Both the position numbers and the translations under genes were made by a program. A stretch of DNA of 64,000 nucleotides from Isoetes taiwanensis (taxonomy: Eukaryota > Streptophyta > Lycopodiopsida > Isoetales > Isoetaceae), in contig JAJEKV010000004.1 of the NCBI GenBank assembly GCA_021234155.1, positions 3,722,109 through 3,786,108 of the forward strand, given 5' to 3'. Below, piece by piece: positions 47,401 to 62,400 of the stretch; position 1 is the stretch's first letter, and each line of letters starts with the position of its first letter. Below the pieces are notes generated by a model. The model was not told the origin of the DNA. It was given only the letters and a program-made list of their open reading frames with translations, and did no database searches.

Positions 47401-50400
47401 TTAGATGGCTAAGAGCTACCTGAACGCCGCCACCACAACTTTTGTTACAAGGACCCCAAGCAACTGGTTTCCAGTGTGATGGGGAATTTGAGTAGGCCGA
47501 TGTTTTATTGCTGTTTGAATTCCATAATGAGTTTAGTTTAGCTGAAGCCGACCTGGTTATGCTTCTCTTTGTCAATGAAATGTTCTTGCAGTTTTCTTCC
47601 TTCAAAATGGTTGCTAGAAGTTGAAACAAAAATTGTTTAAGATTAATGGCATTATTCAACAGTAAGAGCTAGTTAAGGAAGAATATTTATGTTAGATAAT
47701 GTGAAACATATGGTCTAAAGTGACACGTGTCATCCTATCAGTGTCACCATGTTGTGCATGGCACATTAGATTAAGCGTGTACTCTTTTGTACGGTAATTC
47801 AGTCAGGGCTTTCTTCAATAGAGTCGGTTCTTTGTGTCTCCTTGTGTCGTATCTCTCCTTGTGTTCAGATCAATCAACCCTAATATGGTATCAGAGCCAA
47901 CCCAAGGAGGATCGACCGGGAAGGAGAAAATTTGAAGGAGAACTCAACGGAATCAAGGAGACTTGAACTCACGGATCAAATTTGGTGAGCCAAAATTGGT
48001 TGAAGCCAAAATAGCCATGTTCCAAGAAAAAAGGCTTTTCAACGTCAAAATTTAGACGTACCTTTTTTTGTCCGGAGAGGCACCAACGTAGAGGCAAAAT
48101 TGAAGGAGAATCCATCCGGAATTGATCAAAGGGAATTTGTTTCCGAGAATTGGTCAAGGGAGAGGGAGAACGCCTTTGTATTTGCCTGGTCTGTATGACT
48201 TTGATCAAAGCATGAATTGATCAGAGGGAGAGAATTTGTTTTCTCTGGATGCTCTAAGAACACCTTCAGTAAGCTAGAAATCTCAAAAATTGGTCACAGA
48301 GTGCAGGTCTTGCAATTGTTCAAGGGTGAAAGAGATTTTTGTGTTGGCTTCTCCTAAAAGGTGACAGAGCATATACTGCACTCATGGATCCTTTCAAGTT
48401 CTCCACGAATGCGAAGCTAACTGCATCGAATTATAAATCATGGAAAAGTTTCATGACAAACTATTTGATTTATAATAAGATGGGAGAAGTACTGAAGGAA
48501 GATTTTCTAGCAGTACTAAGGATTCAAACAAGTTTGCAGAGATGAATTCCTCGGCTGTCGCATTAGTGAAAATGTTATGCGATGAAACGGTTGGAGAGCA
48601 GTTGGATCAGTTTAAAGAATTTCAGGATTTGTGGAAATATCTGGACCAATCTCTTGCCGTCAAGGGGCAAGCTACTCAGATGATGTTAAAAGAGAAAATC
48701 CGATCAGCCACCCTTGGTAATTTTCGCGGCATGTCTGAATTTTTAAACCAGATGAAGTCCTGGCGGCTCGATTATAATGCTGCTGGTGGAAGTTTATCAG
48801 AAAAAGATATTATTCAGGAAATTTTGATAAACTTGCCTCCACAGTATGATATTATTGCAGGGAAAATCAGATTTGATGAGACAATTGGTTTAAATACTGC
48901 CTCTATATTGTTACAGCAGGAAGAAGTAGTGATCAAACAAAAACAGAAAGGCCAAGAACAGTTGAATTACTCCAAGGCCACTCCTCCCAAGTCTGATAAA
49001 CCATCTACTGGCCAGAGGTCCTCTGTTCCCAAATCTGAGCAGAAATCAAAATCTGATAAAAGAAATTTTAAATGCTACAATTGTGGAGAAAAGGGACATT
49101 TCAAGTATGAGTGTCCTAAACTAAAAAAAGGACAAAGCTGGTGGCAAGTCTAAGACTGCTAAACAGGAAGCGAAAGTGCAGTTGCTTGTGCACTAGAAGT
49201 TTGTCCTGATGAATATTTGAATCTAGTAGTTCATGAGATTTGTTCTGATGCAATAATTTCTGATGTTACAGCAGATCCAATTTCTGATGTTCCAAGTTTT
49301 GATCTCATAGATCCAACTTCTGATATTACAGCAGATGAGAGTTTGCATGTCGCAGCTCAAAGTCCTTTCCAACGCGGATGTATTTTTGATTCTGGTGCTA
49401 CCAAACACATGGTAGGTAGCCCAGATGTTCTTATCAATGTTGAAACTTGTAACGGAGGCCAAGTTGCTTGGTAGTGGTGCAGCATTGCCTATCACAGGTA
49501 AGGGAGAGCTTGTTCTCCAAGCCCCTGATGCAAGTGTGAAAAGGGTCCGCGGATGCCATGCTCGCGTGCCAGGTCTGCAAACAAATTTGTTGAGTGTATC
49601 AGAATTTGATAAGGCCGGCAAGCATTCTTTCTTTTCTAATGGTCGCGCCTATCTTTTAGGAAAGAATCCATTTGAACATGATGACATCTATAAATATGAT
49701 GTGCTGGCTGAAGCTGAATTGCAAAATGGCTTGTACTACCTTGATGGGCAAGTCAAGCATGCTGAATGTGGGATGATCGCCATGCTTTGAAAATGAGCAT
49801 CTATGGCATCAACGCTTTGGTCATGTGGGAGGATCCGCCATTGGATACCTCTCCAAGTTGAAGATGGTCAAAGGCTTGCCAAATCTGAAACCTCAAAAGT
49901 TGGACTGCCATGCATGCATTCTTGAAAACAGCCTAATCTGCCCTACCCTCTCATGCCCGGCCATAGAGCCACAAGACTGTTGGAGCTGCTGCACACAGAT
50001 TTGTGCCACATGAAAGTTTCTTCTATAGGAGGCAAGTTTATATTTTTAACTCTTATAGATGATTACAGCAGGTATACTTGGATCTACACTCTGCATTTGA
50101 AGTCAGAAGTCTTGAAAAATTCAAAGCTTTTTAAAGCTTGGATTGAAAATCAGACTGATTTGAAAATCAAAGCTCTTCACAGCGATAATGGCGGAGAATA
50201 CATCTCTAATGCATTTGATGAATTCTTGCTGGAACATGGAATTCATAGGCAGCTAACAGTTCCGTTTGCTCATCAACAGAATGGGGTAGCAGAGAGGCTT
50301 AATAGATCCTTGTTGATCTTGTTCGCGCAATGCTTGCGCGCATGCCAAATTACCTAAAAGTTTTGGGGAGATGCAGTTCACACAGCTTGTTACTTGGCCA

Positions 50401-53400
50401 ATAGAGCACTCACTAAAGCTGTAAATGGAAAGACACCATTTGAGGCATTTTATGGCACTAAACCGGATGTGTCACACTTAAGAGTGTTTGGATGCGTGGC
50501 ATATGCATCTTTGCCACTTGAGCAGCTAAAAAAATTTGGGAAATTGCATGATAGGGCACTAAAAACCATTTTTATTGGGTATCCTTCGGAACAAAAGGGT
50601 TACAAACTCTACGATCCTATCACCAATAAAGTTATCATCAGCCGTAGTGTCAAGTTCCTCGAAAATGCAACCTATGATGCATCCATTTGGGCTGATATGC
50701 CAGCTGATCAGTTTGACCCAACATTGTTGGTTGACGAGCTTGTCGCAGCACCCAAGCTCTTTGAAGAAACAATTCCTGCTCCAGTTTCAGCCCCTCCATC
50801 TTCTGCTGCTGATCTTGAAGATGTGGATTTGTATCCTGATGCGTATAAAGGTATATCACTACCTACTTTTGAAGTTAATCCGGTTGATTATCATGCTGAA
50901 AATAATCAGTCTTTAACCCCTCAATTTGCTGCCCGCGAAGAATTTAAATACCAGCATAATTTAGAAGCTCGGCATCTTCTTCTCCTTTGAAAAGGCAGTG
51001 TAATCTTGCTTTGTTTGCCAAAGTTGTGGATCATAAAGATCCGCCCTCATATCAGGAAGCTATTCAAGAGGAAAAGTGGCAAAAGGCCATGGCTGAAGAA
51101 TACCATATGCTTCTTGAGCAGAATACATGGGATCTTGTTGATTTACCTCCTCACAAACGCCGCCATTGGAAATAAGTGGGTTTTTCGCGACAAAATTCCA
51201 TGCTGATGGGTCTATCTCCAAGTATAAAGCTGCTTTGGTCGCTAAAGGTTACTCGCAACAAAAAGGGATTGATTATGAGGAAGTCTTTGCTCCTGTCGCG
51301 CGCATCGCTACTGTTAGAGCAGTAATAGCATTGGCAGCTATGAAAGGATGGTCACTCTTTCAAATGGATTTCAGATCTGCTTTTTTGAACGGTGATTTAC
51401 AGGAAGAAGTTTATATGCACCAACCTGTGGGTTTTGAGGTTAAAGGCAAGGAGCATTTGGTTTGCAAGCTCAAGAAGAGCCTTTATGGCTTAAAGCAAGC
51501 TCCCAGATGTTGGCATCATAAAGCAAATCAGTTTTTTTTGGCTAATGGTTATCGCCGAAGTAATGCTGATCCTAATCTTTATTTTGCAGTCGCAGGCCAG
51601 TCCTTGTCCATTGTGATCCTCTATGTTGATGATTTGATCATCACGGGTGATGGGTGATGCAGAACTCCTTATTGAACAGCTCAAGATAAATCTTGTTAAA
51701 CACTTTCAAATGACTGATTTGGGTCTCATGCACTATTGTTTAGGCATTGAGATATGGCAGCAGACAGGAGGTATTTTCCTTTCACAGAAAAAGTACATTA
51801 AAGACTTACTACAACAGTTCAACATGCAAAATTGCAGGTCAGTTGCTTCTCCACTTGAGCCGGGCCTCAAACTTGATCTCAATCTTGATGAGATTGAATG
51901 CAATGATACGTTGTATCGTAGCCTTGTTGGTGCGCTCATCTATTTGACAGTGAGCAGGCCAGATATTGCTTTTGCAGCTGCACTTAGTCGCTTTATGGCC
52001 ACGCCAGGAAATCTCATTGGCTTGCTGCCAAACGCTGCTTTTGGCCTACTTAAGAGGTACATTAGATGAAGGTATTTTTTATGCTAAATCTTCAGATTCA
52101 AGGCTGCAGATTTATACTGATGCCGATTATGCAAACTGTTTAGACTCTAGGAAGTCTACTACAGGCATGGTTACGCAAGTTGGCCCAAATGTGATCACCT
52201 GGCTTAGCAAAAAGCAGTCCACTGTCTCTAAGAGCACAACTGAGGCAGAAATAAAAGCATTAAGTACAGGAGTACAGGAAATGCTTTGGCTTAACACTCT
52301 ATTTGCAGATTTGCATGTACCGCTATCACACGTCACGCTGTATTGTGACAATCGCGGTGCTATCGAGCTGACCAAAGATTACCGCTTCCACCCTAAGACA
52401 AAACACTTGGATGTTCTTCTATGTTTTGTTCGAGAACAGGTCCAGCTCGGTACATGTTCCTTAACTCATTGCTCTTCTGATAACCAGGTTGCCGACGGCT
52501 TCACAAAACCACTTGTGGGTCAGAAATTCGTAACGTTTAAGAAGGCTTTGGGCATGATGAAGTATCAGCTGAAGGGAGAGAATCTCTAACAGAATTTTCA
52601 GCTTTCTTCTTCATCAAGAAAACCAAACCATTCCCTTCCGTTTGTTTTCTTTATGTTCTTGTCTTTTATCTCTCATATGTTTCAGAGGGAGTGTTAGATA
52701 ATGTGAAACATATGGTCTAAAGTGACACGTGTCATCCTATCAGTGTCACCATGTTGTGCATGGCACATTAGATTAAGCGTGTACTCTTTTGTACTGTAAT
52801 TCAGTCAGGGCTTTCTTCAATAGAGTCGGTTCTTTGTGTCTCCTTGTGTCGTATCTCTCCTTGTGTTCAGATCAATCAACCCTAATAATTTATTGCTTAA
52901 TAAGGAGCCCAAGCTAGACATGATAATTGGTAATGTCACCTAGCACAGGCTAGTCCAAAGGCTTTGCTCAAAAGGAGTATTAAGGCCTTTGCACCATAGA
53001 ACCGGCAGTGTAATTTGGCTAACCTATCTTCAAAATACGTTTTTGGATGGTGACCTAATGTATGTGCGTAGAGATGTATCCATTAAGGAGATGTATTCAT
53101 TAATTTATTTCGGTTCAAACAATCACCTAAGGCATGGCATTAAAAGAAAGATGGATAAAAAGCTGCTGCAACGTTGTATACAAACCATTAGTCTACTTGT
53201 CGCATATACAGGTTGAAATCAACAGATTGTATGGTACTTTTGAGATGAAATATAGGTATTCAATTACGACAGACTACTATTATAAGTCAAAAGAGGTATG
53301 CTTGCATTTGCTGGAAAAGTTCCATCATGCCAGTTCACAACATCAAATAGCCACCCTGCTTAATTACAGAGCCTGGCGATAAAAATATTCCTATATGCAG

Positions 53401-56400
53401 GCAGTTACATTAAGTTATGTAACTGTTTCTGTTTAACTTCTAGCTATGGGCAACGCAACTATTCACATGCAGTAACTAACCATAAAATGAAAAGTAAACG
53501 GCAAGATACTGTTGCACTTAGGACAGTTAGAAACAAGGAAATCCTTCCATGTGTACCAGTTTTCACGAGTCAAATAGGCAAATTTGAGCATCCATTTCTT
53601 CAAGTCCAATGACAACTCGATGAAATTTGGGACTTAAGGTACACAGAAAACACTCTTCACGTATCAGCTATGAGCTTGGTCATTTCAAGGCCAGAAAGGG
53701 TGTTTCAGTTTAAGGTTTAGCGTTTCAGTTTAGGGTTTAAGGTCTTGGTGCGATGTGGAGTATGAGAAAACATGGTAAGAGAGACTAGAAGAGGACAAGA
53801 CCTAAAGGTCAGATGATAATTTTTCTATCCAAAAACTCCTAGTTATCTATAGATAAGTCATGGTCTTGGTCGTGGTCTTACTCTTCGTAGGTGGAACGGG
53901 GCATTTATTGTACCTTGACCCTTTGACTCTTGAGGCCTTGACCTTTGAATGCATGTGATTTATTGATACATAAGCGTAAAATACCAACAAAAAACATTCA
54001 TTCATCTTGTATTTGCTAATAAACTCTTCAAATCTACGTGCTGACAACTAGTTAGCTTAGATTGCCACTCTTAGGCTTTTTTGTCTTACTGCATATCAAC
54101 AAACAAAAATACAAGAGGGATGTTTGATAAGAGATTACATGTTGAACTGGTTATGCTTAAAGCAAATGGACCAGAGTTCCCGGCCATACCCGGCAATCAT
54201 CTGCACAACAGAACATCAAATAGGAAAAAATCTTCCTGACTATATGCAATTAATTTTGGCAATATTAAATGAACAATCATCATACTAGAAATATAAACTA
54301 TACATAAATGTCATCCATAACATGAGAGATGACATGTCTTACAATTGGACCACCTCTGCCACCTGTTTTCTCTCCTAAAGGTCCAAGGCGAGCAGAATTG
54401 ACTTCCCTTTCCTATGTTAATGAAGAGTCACAAGCCAGATAGTGTATGGAGAATGGATACTAAAGCAATCACATTAGCTTAACTTCCAAGATAGGGAAAC
54501 AAATGATCAGCTCCCATCCGTTTATTTCCACTCTGCTGTAAATCTTGTTAGCAGTTAGGTTGTTCTAGTGATACGTCATACTGCTGATGTGACATTGTGG
54601 ATGGCATACCTATATAAGCCATAGTCATGTCTTATTCTAGTTAGTGAGCATTCTCGCGAGTGAGCTAGAGTCATCAGGGTGCCTGTCTTGCCTTTTGTAT
54701 CTCTTCCTTCATATCCATGTATGATCCAAAATGTCAACATGGTATCAGAGCTCTGCATGGAGTGGGGATTAGGCAAATTTTGTTATGGCAGAATGTTCTT
54801 GACGATTCACATGCAGTGTAGCGGATCTGCATTGGTAAAGATTCACAGGTAATATAACATATCTGCATTGGTGTTCTTTTGAACCCAATCTTTGCTCTGA
54901 TCTGCAACTTACTTGCAGAGATTTCGCAGATTGCAAGATCATCCGACTGGAGGCTCTTTTTGCTAAAATCCTTTGTGATTTCGTGCTTGAGCCACCTCAT
55001 GTTCGGATCTTTCTAGTATTCAGGCCGTTTTTCGTCTCGTAAAGCCTCAGATTACGAATTTCCATTGTTGCCTAGTTTGTCGTCTAGGCTTATCTGATTA
55101 GTGTCCATGCCTTGTTCTTTAAACTTGTCGAGTTCCAGCATGGAAATTGGTAAAGGATGTCAGACATTTGGTACATTTGGTCAAATTTTTTGTTTTGTGC
55201 AACAATTGTTAATGCAAAGCAAGCGGAATTCGTTACCGTAAAAGACAGAGAAATTAGGACGCCTAAAATACCAGGGAATTGGGCCGCAGAATTGAGGTCG
55301 GATCTGGATTTACTTGTAGGGTGTTTTTGACTGTTGTTGCTAAAGAACTAAGATCAACAAGTTTTGTCCAGACTTGTGCAAGATTTGTGATGTTTCCTTG
55401 CTAGATGAGCTCTCATTCTGGTAATGATTTTGTTTTTTAAGATTGTTGCCATTCTAGAAAGGATTACCATTCAGGAGGGTTTGTGGCTTTTCTATACTCA
55501 TGGGAAATTCTTACACATGAACTTCTCAATGGTGAGAACCACCACTCCTGGTTTGACAATTTCGAGATTCATATTGGTATCAATCATCTATCTGAAGTTT
55601 TAAAACCTGCTTGGAATCCTGTTATTCCAGATGACAAGGAGAAAGATTTAGCAGATCTCATTCTTCTTAAGGCTACAGTTTCAGATGATTTCAAGAGAGA
55701 TCTCAGAACTGTTGAGACATTTCAGCATGCTTTGGAGTTTGTACAGCAAAATTCTGTGCACCAGAAAGGAGCTAGGCAACAGGTTAATATCCAAAAGCAA
55801 ATAATATAATCTCAAACTTTAGGACTGTGCAAGCATGAGCAACTATCTTGGTCAGCTGAAGACTCTTAACGGACAACAACTTTGATGCTGGTGGAGAAAT
55901 GGATGATGCTACTCTTATTACCCATGCTCTCAATGGATTGTCTAAAGAATATAGGTACATTACTGATTACTATGAGCTGAAAAAATGTATTCAGCTTACT
56001 TTTAAGCAGATGCAGCATCAACTTATGGAGACAGAATCTAGGTACAAGAGAATCATAAGGAGGCAATAAACTACTCTACGGTACTGAATTGTAGAAAGTT
56101 CCAAAAGGATGTTGTACAATATCTTAAGGAGCAAGCTCTCAAGGCTTCTGAAATTCTGAAACTCCAGGCAATCTTAAAGCAACAAGGTTCAGCACTTACA
56201 GCATCTAATTGTCATATTGATTTTTGTTACACGTTTGTCAAGGTACAGAACAGCCTCTAGAAAATGTTACGGAACAGTTGCATCATTTTCAAGATACATC
56301 TATAGTGCTGGAAAAGGACTTGAAGGTAGCCAATGCACAGGTAGAGCTAAGAACAGTAGCAGAGCTATATTCTTCATTGGAAAAGGAGAATTGGCGCTGT

Positions 56401-59400
56401 TAGGGCTCGCCTAGGGCAGGCGGTCGTCTCCGCTCTAGACTGATCTGAAACCAGCGGGATATGTCTGCCTCTCTTTGAATACGGATGCTAGCAGGGCTGA
56501 AGGTGTTTATGTCTCCTATAAGCAGTGAATCAGATCTGTTCTTGGTGCTAGCTTAGTCGTCTTCTTCTAGACGGTCCTAATTTGCTGCATCAGGTAACCC
56601 ACTTACGTGGATTTCTTCTTTGGTAGCATGCTTCGTGTCTTCTTGACACGCCAAAAGGGTAGGCCCAAATCTGGGATGTTGGCTTACAAGGTGTAGGAGG
56701 AAAATAGTTCCACTAACATGGCTTCCTTCTATGGAAGAATGCACTATGTCTATAGACAGTCTGAAAGGGCAGTCCCAAAGATTGGGAAGTTGGTTTATAA
56801 GGCAAAGAAGGAAGATGCTTCAAATTTTGGGGACAGGTGCTCCGACTGGCTATCTACAGCAGGGAATATTAAAAACTGTGAATGGGATAGTAAACCCTTT
56901 GTGCCTGTGCCTGTTCTTCTCCATTTCCTTGCTAGCTGGAAGGATCAGTTTTAATGGTAAAGTTTATTTAAGAGACAACGATATGTGAGTTTTTTGTATT
57001 GTGAGTTCATTTAGAGGCTTCATGCATACGCACTAGAGTGATGTTTCAGGATATATAATCCCACAATGCAACATTCTAATTACTAGGTTCATGATCCTTC
57101 CAAAGTGGAAGGTGGTCTTACAATTGTAAAACTTTTAATCATTTGAACGAAAAATGTTAGAAATTGTAAAACCTTAATTATCCAAATGAAAATGTGTGGC
57201 TGAAGGTGGTCTTAGCAATTGTAAAACTTTAAACATTTGAACGAAAAATGTTAGAAATTGTAAAACCTTAATTATCCAAATGAAAATGTGTGGCTGAAGG
57301 TGGTCTTACAATTATATAAGTTCGATCCTTCCAAAGTGGAACTTTTGATATAAATGACTGTACACTGCAAGTGTCATCGTTGCAGCTAATCTGGTTTAGA
57401 GACGTAGCAGTCTTTTCATAGATCGACATAATGGAGTCAAACTGCGTAAGTGTATCGTGATAATGAAATGTCGACAACCTAACGGAAAAAAAAAAATAGA
57501 ATAACATAAACCTTAACTGCTTGTTCTCCTATATATTCATATGAGCTGCACGAACAAGTAGTCACGCACATAGCAAACATCAGCAATACATGTGCCAAGA
57601 GATCAAGAATTTTTATAACTATAAGTAAACTAAGAACTGCTTTGTCATCTTAGTGATTCAGGAACAAAGAACACACGTTGTCCTAAGTTCTTTAATGAAT
57701 GCAAGCAAAGGAGTTGCGATATTACTCAAAGTGAATTTTCATGTACATTAAGAGTAGCACATTACCATGTTACTAGCTGCTTTGTATTGGAAAACAACAT
57801 CTGGGCCTGAATTATGACATGAATCAAAGCTTTCATCATAAACATTCTTGTAAACTGCAGAATTATCTATATAATAAAATGGTACTGATGGAATTATTTT
57901 CGGATTTGATGATGTTTGCCCGCAAGGGTTAGATAAACTCCATTTGCATATATCTGCAGAACAACATATATGAACTCATCACTTCCACAAAAGATCTAGG
58001 ATGTGTTTTAGCATCTAAAATGATGTTAAGCATATAAAACGACATGGCCTATAAACACTGAATCCTACCACCTTCTAAGGTTTGTTGAATGTTACTATTT
58101 CTAGAAAAGGAGGATAGACTGGGTAGATACCAAAACCAGCTCCTCTTGCTTGCTTATTACTTCACAGTGTCCATTATACTACCATCTAAGGTGCGACAAA
58201 GGCAAGCCATATTAAGGTCAACAATTGAGCAGTAGCAAAGACAAATTAATAACGCATCTAATGTTGTCATGTCTATTATAATTTGCTGGTCTTTTTCTGG
58301 CAGGCCCAGAGATTGCATGTAGTCATAAGGAATGATCAAGGAATTGTTTGACTAAAAAAAAAATGAATATATGTGGGTAATGGAAATGGTAGAATGGAAA
58401 AGGGGAACAGATAGTCATCGTAAAATGACATTTGACAATGAATGCTGCCTCGAGCCCTTGGGAATTCCCTCCGGAGAGCATTTTGGCAGGTGGAAATGAA
58501 TCAAGTTGGGAGGTCACTGTAAGGTCCTGATGCAACCCCTGACACTTGTTACCACACCTCTTTGTTTCATGGACACTAGCCTGCTCCCAAAGGACAAGTT
58601 TTTATAACTGTGACCAATGAATGCTTTATAAGGCATACATACCATTATCACGTGAAACCATCCTTCCTTCTAAAGTAATATTGAATCGAAGGTCTTTACT
58701 TATGAATGCCCAGGCAATCTTTGATTGGTGGTCCAAAAAATCTGCAAATGCAAATCATGTTAATTCAACCTCACAATAAGTAAAGGCTTTATGTTCTTAA
58801 GATATAAAATTTTGATTAATCGAAAAGTTTTGGAATTGGTCACTACTCCATAGAGCTCCAACCACGAGCTAAGCAATTACGCCATCACTGGCCTTGTTAC
58901 TAACCAGAATTTTTCGCCAATATAATGCTAATTGTTTGTGATACCGACCAGCTACTGCCAGCAGTAAAGGTAAGCTGGGATGGTGAAAAGTAGCCTACAA
59001 GGATCAAAAGTAAGAATTCAAATATGCATAAATCCGGAAAAGAAGATGTTCAGAACATTAGCAACCCTAAACACATAGGAAGAAAAAAGAAAGAACCAAC
59101 TTAAACATAGAGAGAGAACAAGAACAAACCTATTGTAGGATCAAAAAAATATGGCTTCAGAACAACACTATAGGTTGGGCTTGCTTTCAAGCTGCAACGA
59201 ACAGAATATGTCAACCCCTCTGTTCCATTCTGAATTGACCTTGGATGAACATCAACTAGAGGCTGCCGGAGGTTTGTATTCACAAGCCTTGTTGATGTAT
59301 CAGGCTTTGTGTTCTTTATGGCACTTGATTCTGAGGCATCAACAATAGCTCCTACAACATCTGAAGGTCTAGCGTCTGGATTTCGTCCAAGGTAGACAGC

Positions 59401-62400
59401 TGCAACCCCTGCCTAAAAACAAACCCAGACAACTGTTTCACAAAAGACAAAACACGTACTGCTTCTAGATCATGTATTGAAACGCCAAAATGACTATAAA
59501 GACACAAAAAGATAATTAAAGCTGTCACTGCATCTAAGCTTAAACAGTATATACTTAGCCTTACAACTAAATGGCACATCATCAATCATGATCACCTCTT
59601 CTTCCTCCCACGGGGGATTAGCAGCTAACATGAATGATGACGGGGAGTCGGTCGAGAAAAGGACCCCTTTTCCAACCTCTTCTTGGGCGTCTCCTTCTTT
59701 GAATGACAGCCAGATGGATCATGTCATGCATGACTTAGAATTGAATTAGGTGTGCCATGTCATCACTGACTTCACATACTAATGCCTAGCGGAAAATTTT
59801 CAGCTTAAAGTTCAGCCACTTCCAAACTTCTCTTGAGAAAATCTTATAGATTTTTCGAACTATTCATGGGTTGTTGAATAAGGCCAAGCACAGTCAAGTT
59901 GCAAAATTGATGTTATATTGCAGCCTGCAATTGGCCCTAGTTGTCAAATCATGTATCAATATGCAAGACTAACTAGGTTGCCTGATACCTCTGCCTGACA
60001 CTTCGCATGAGCATATCAATAGGCTAAGCCATGAAGGTATGTGAAGTGTACCACCAAGTACAAGGTTGATCCTGATGCCTTCTGCAGTGCTTTAAGCAAT
60101 CAGAAAATGAAAGATCGCTGTATACATATATGCTAGAATGAAAGAGATACACGAAATAGCTAGACATGAGTAAACTAAATAAAGAACTATCATGATGACT
60201 GGCTTTAGAGAGACTATGAGTAAACTAAATAAAGAACTATCATGATGACTGGCTTTAGTGGAGAGCTATGCCAGCAACGTACAGGACATGCCTAGTCATC
60301 TAAGAACGATGACATGTCACATGTCATATGCTAACATCCCCCCTGATGACTAGCATGACACAACTAAAAATCCTACGACTAACATCTCCCCCGAGAAATA
60401 ACATGTCCTAAATTCAGCATATAAAGAAAGCCATAGAATTAACTATGGTTGCCACTAGATAATTGTTTTAAGCCATAACCTCCTGCCCTTGTATCAATCT
60501 CCGTTCTTGGTCAGATAAGGATCATCCGTAATGAATGAAGATGCAGTGTGAATATGCAAAAGAGAAAAAAGATATGCGGAATAGCTAGGCTAGTGAGTGG
60601 ACTGAATGAGAAACTATAAAGCATGACTATGACTTTATAGGAGAGCCATGTCAGCAACATAAGTGTCATGTCTAGTCATCTAAAGGAGGTGGCATGTAAT
60701 GTCATATGCTAACATTCCCCCTGATGACTAGCATGACTCAAAATTTAGAAACTGAATTAATTTAATAAACCTCATAAACTGAAGTAGTCTACCAACAAGA
60801 ACTAAGCAACAAAAACTGAGATATAATCCCCCCTGAAGACGATCATGGGACAGAACATGCAAAAGCTGTTTCATATGGCTGAATTGATGTCCTCCAAGCA
60901 GTTTTATTAAGCCATCAGCAACTTGACGTTTGGTAGAACAATACGAGAGTTAGAGATAACCATTTTCTAGCTGCTCTTTGACAAACCATCGCTTAATATA
61001 CATATGTTTAATGAGGAGGTGCATCTTGTGGCCTTTTTGCATGAGCAATGGCGCCACTGTTATCACAGTATATGCTGTTATCACAGTATATGGCTGCAGG
61101 TTTGAGCAGGAAGCCCAAATCTTCAAATAAATGTACCAGCCACCTCAACTCTTAAACTGTGGTGACTAAGGTTTTGACCTCACCCTCAGTCAGATCTTCT
61201 AAGCAAAGGAAGATTGAGATTTATTGCCTCCAGCTATGGTTCAGCAATAAGCAAGGGCAGCTCAACTGGATAGTCTTCTTCTGGAATGGGTTCATGATAG
61301 TCAAGGGGTTCATAGTCATCATAGGCATCTGTATCATCTGCTGCAATAGTGGAAATATCAGCACTTGAAGTGCTGGGGATAGTGGGAGCACCTGCTGCAA
61401 CAAAAGTTGGAACGGAAGCACTTGAAGTACTTGCAATAGTGGGATTATCAGCAGCAGCACTTGAAGGACCTGCAGCAGTTTTAGTTGCGGCAGAAGTAGA
61501 GGGAATGCCACCAATATGAACCATGTGAGAAGACCCTGGAGGTTGGCTGTCTAGCGTGCCATGACCAATGCAAAGGTGTTGATGACAACTTTGTCACAAT
61601 CAGTTATGTAGACTGCATCCACAAGAAAGTTCATACTTCTAGATCAAACATGTGCTTGGTAACAGGGCCAAAGCATCTCCAATTGCAACTTTTGGGCCAT
61701 TTAGTCTTAGGTCACTTAAATGATGAAGCTTGTATATTTTGGATTCTAGTTCAGACCATCAAGAGTATCATGTGAATCATCACTTACTGTTGCTGTTGTT
61801 GTGGCATGCAAGATTCGGACATATTCATCTTCCCCCTCTAGTTTCAGCATCGAAATTGAATATGGTTCAAGGCATGTCTGCACTTACTACCAAGGACCTA
61901 CAATGTGCTGCATGTAGTCTTGGGAAGCAAGTACAAACATCTTACTCATTGCAGGCTAAGTTTTAAGCTCAACACCCATTGGAGCTGCTGCATACAGATA
62001 TATGCCATCTACCTTTAGAATCTTTGGCTGGCAACAGGTATTCCCTTGGCATAGTAGATATACATGGGTTTTGAGACTTGAATTTGATTGAAGTCTCAAG
62101 CTCTTGCCACCTTTAACTTACAAATTGAGAATGAATTATTTACTACTATCAAAGCTCTTAGGTCTGATAATGCCAAAGAGTATATTTCTCAGGAATTTCA
62201 GACCTATGTTCAGTCCAAAGAGAGATGATTGTGCCTTATGGTCACTCTCAAAATGGAGTAGTAGAACGCAAGAATAGAACCCTTATGAACTTGATTCGAA
62301 GCATGCTTGAGTTATCTCCACAATTTTGGGATGAGGCAGTTCTAACTGCTGATTATTTTTGTAACAGGGCTCCCACTCAGGCCATCAACTTTAAAACGCC

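Larger units (their letters stand above)
47690..52887 (+). mobile_element. Young full-length Ty1/copia retrotransposon
   Basis: 5198 bases with LTRs of 196 bases at each end differing by one base, target duplication ATTTA (47685-47689 and 52888-52892), primer-binding site TGGTATCAGAGCC at 47886-47898 and purine tract agagggag before the 3' LTR. Gag, protease, integrase, reverse transcriptase and RNase H are in copia order. LTR ends are TG...TA rather than TG...CA. Near-identical LTRs mean a recent insertion. About eight frame breaks remain, some probably sequence errors. It is in antisense orientation in an intron of the subtilase-TSP1 gene. Confidence 0.95.
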
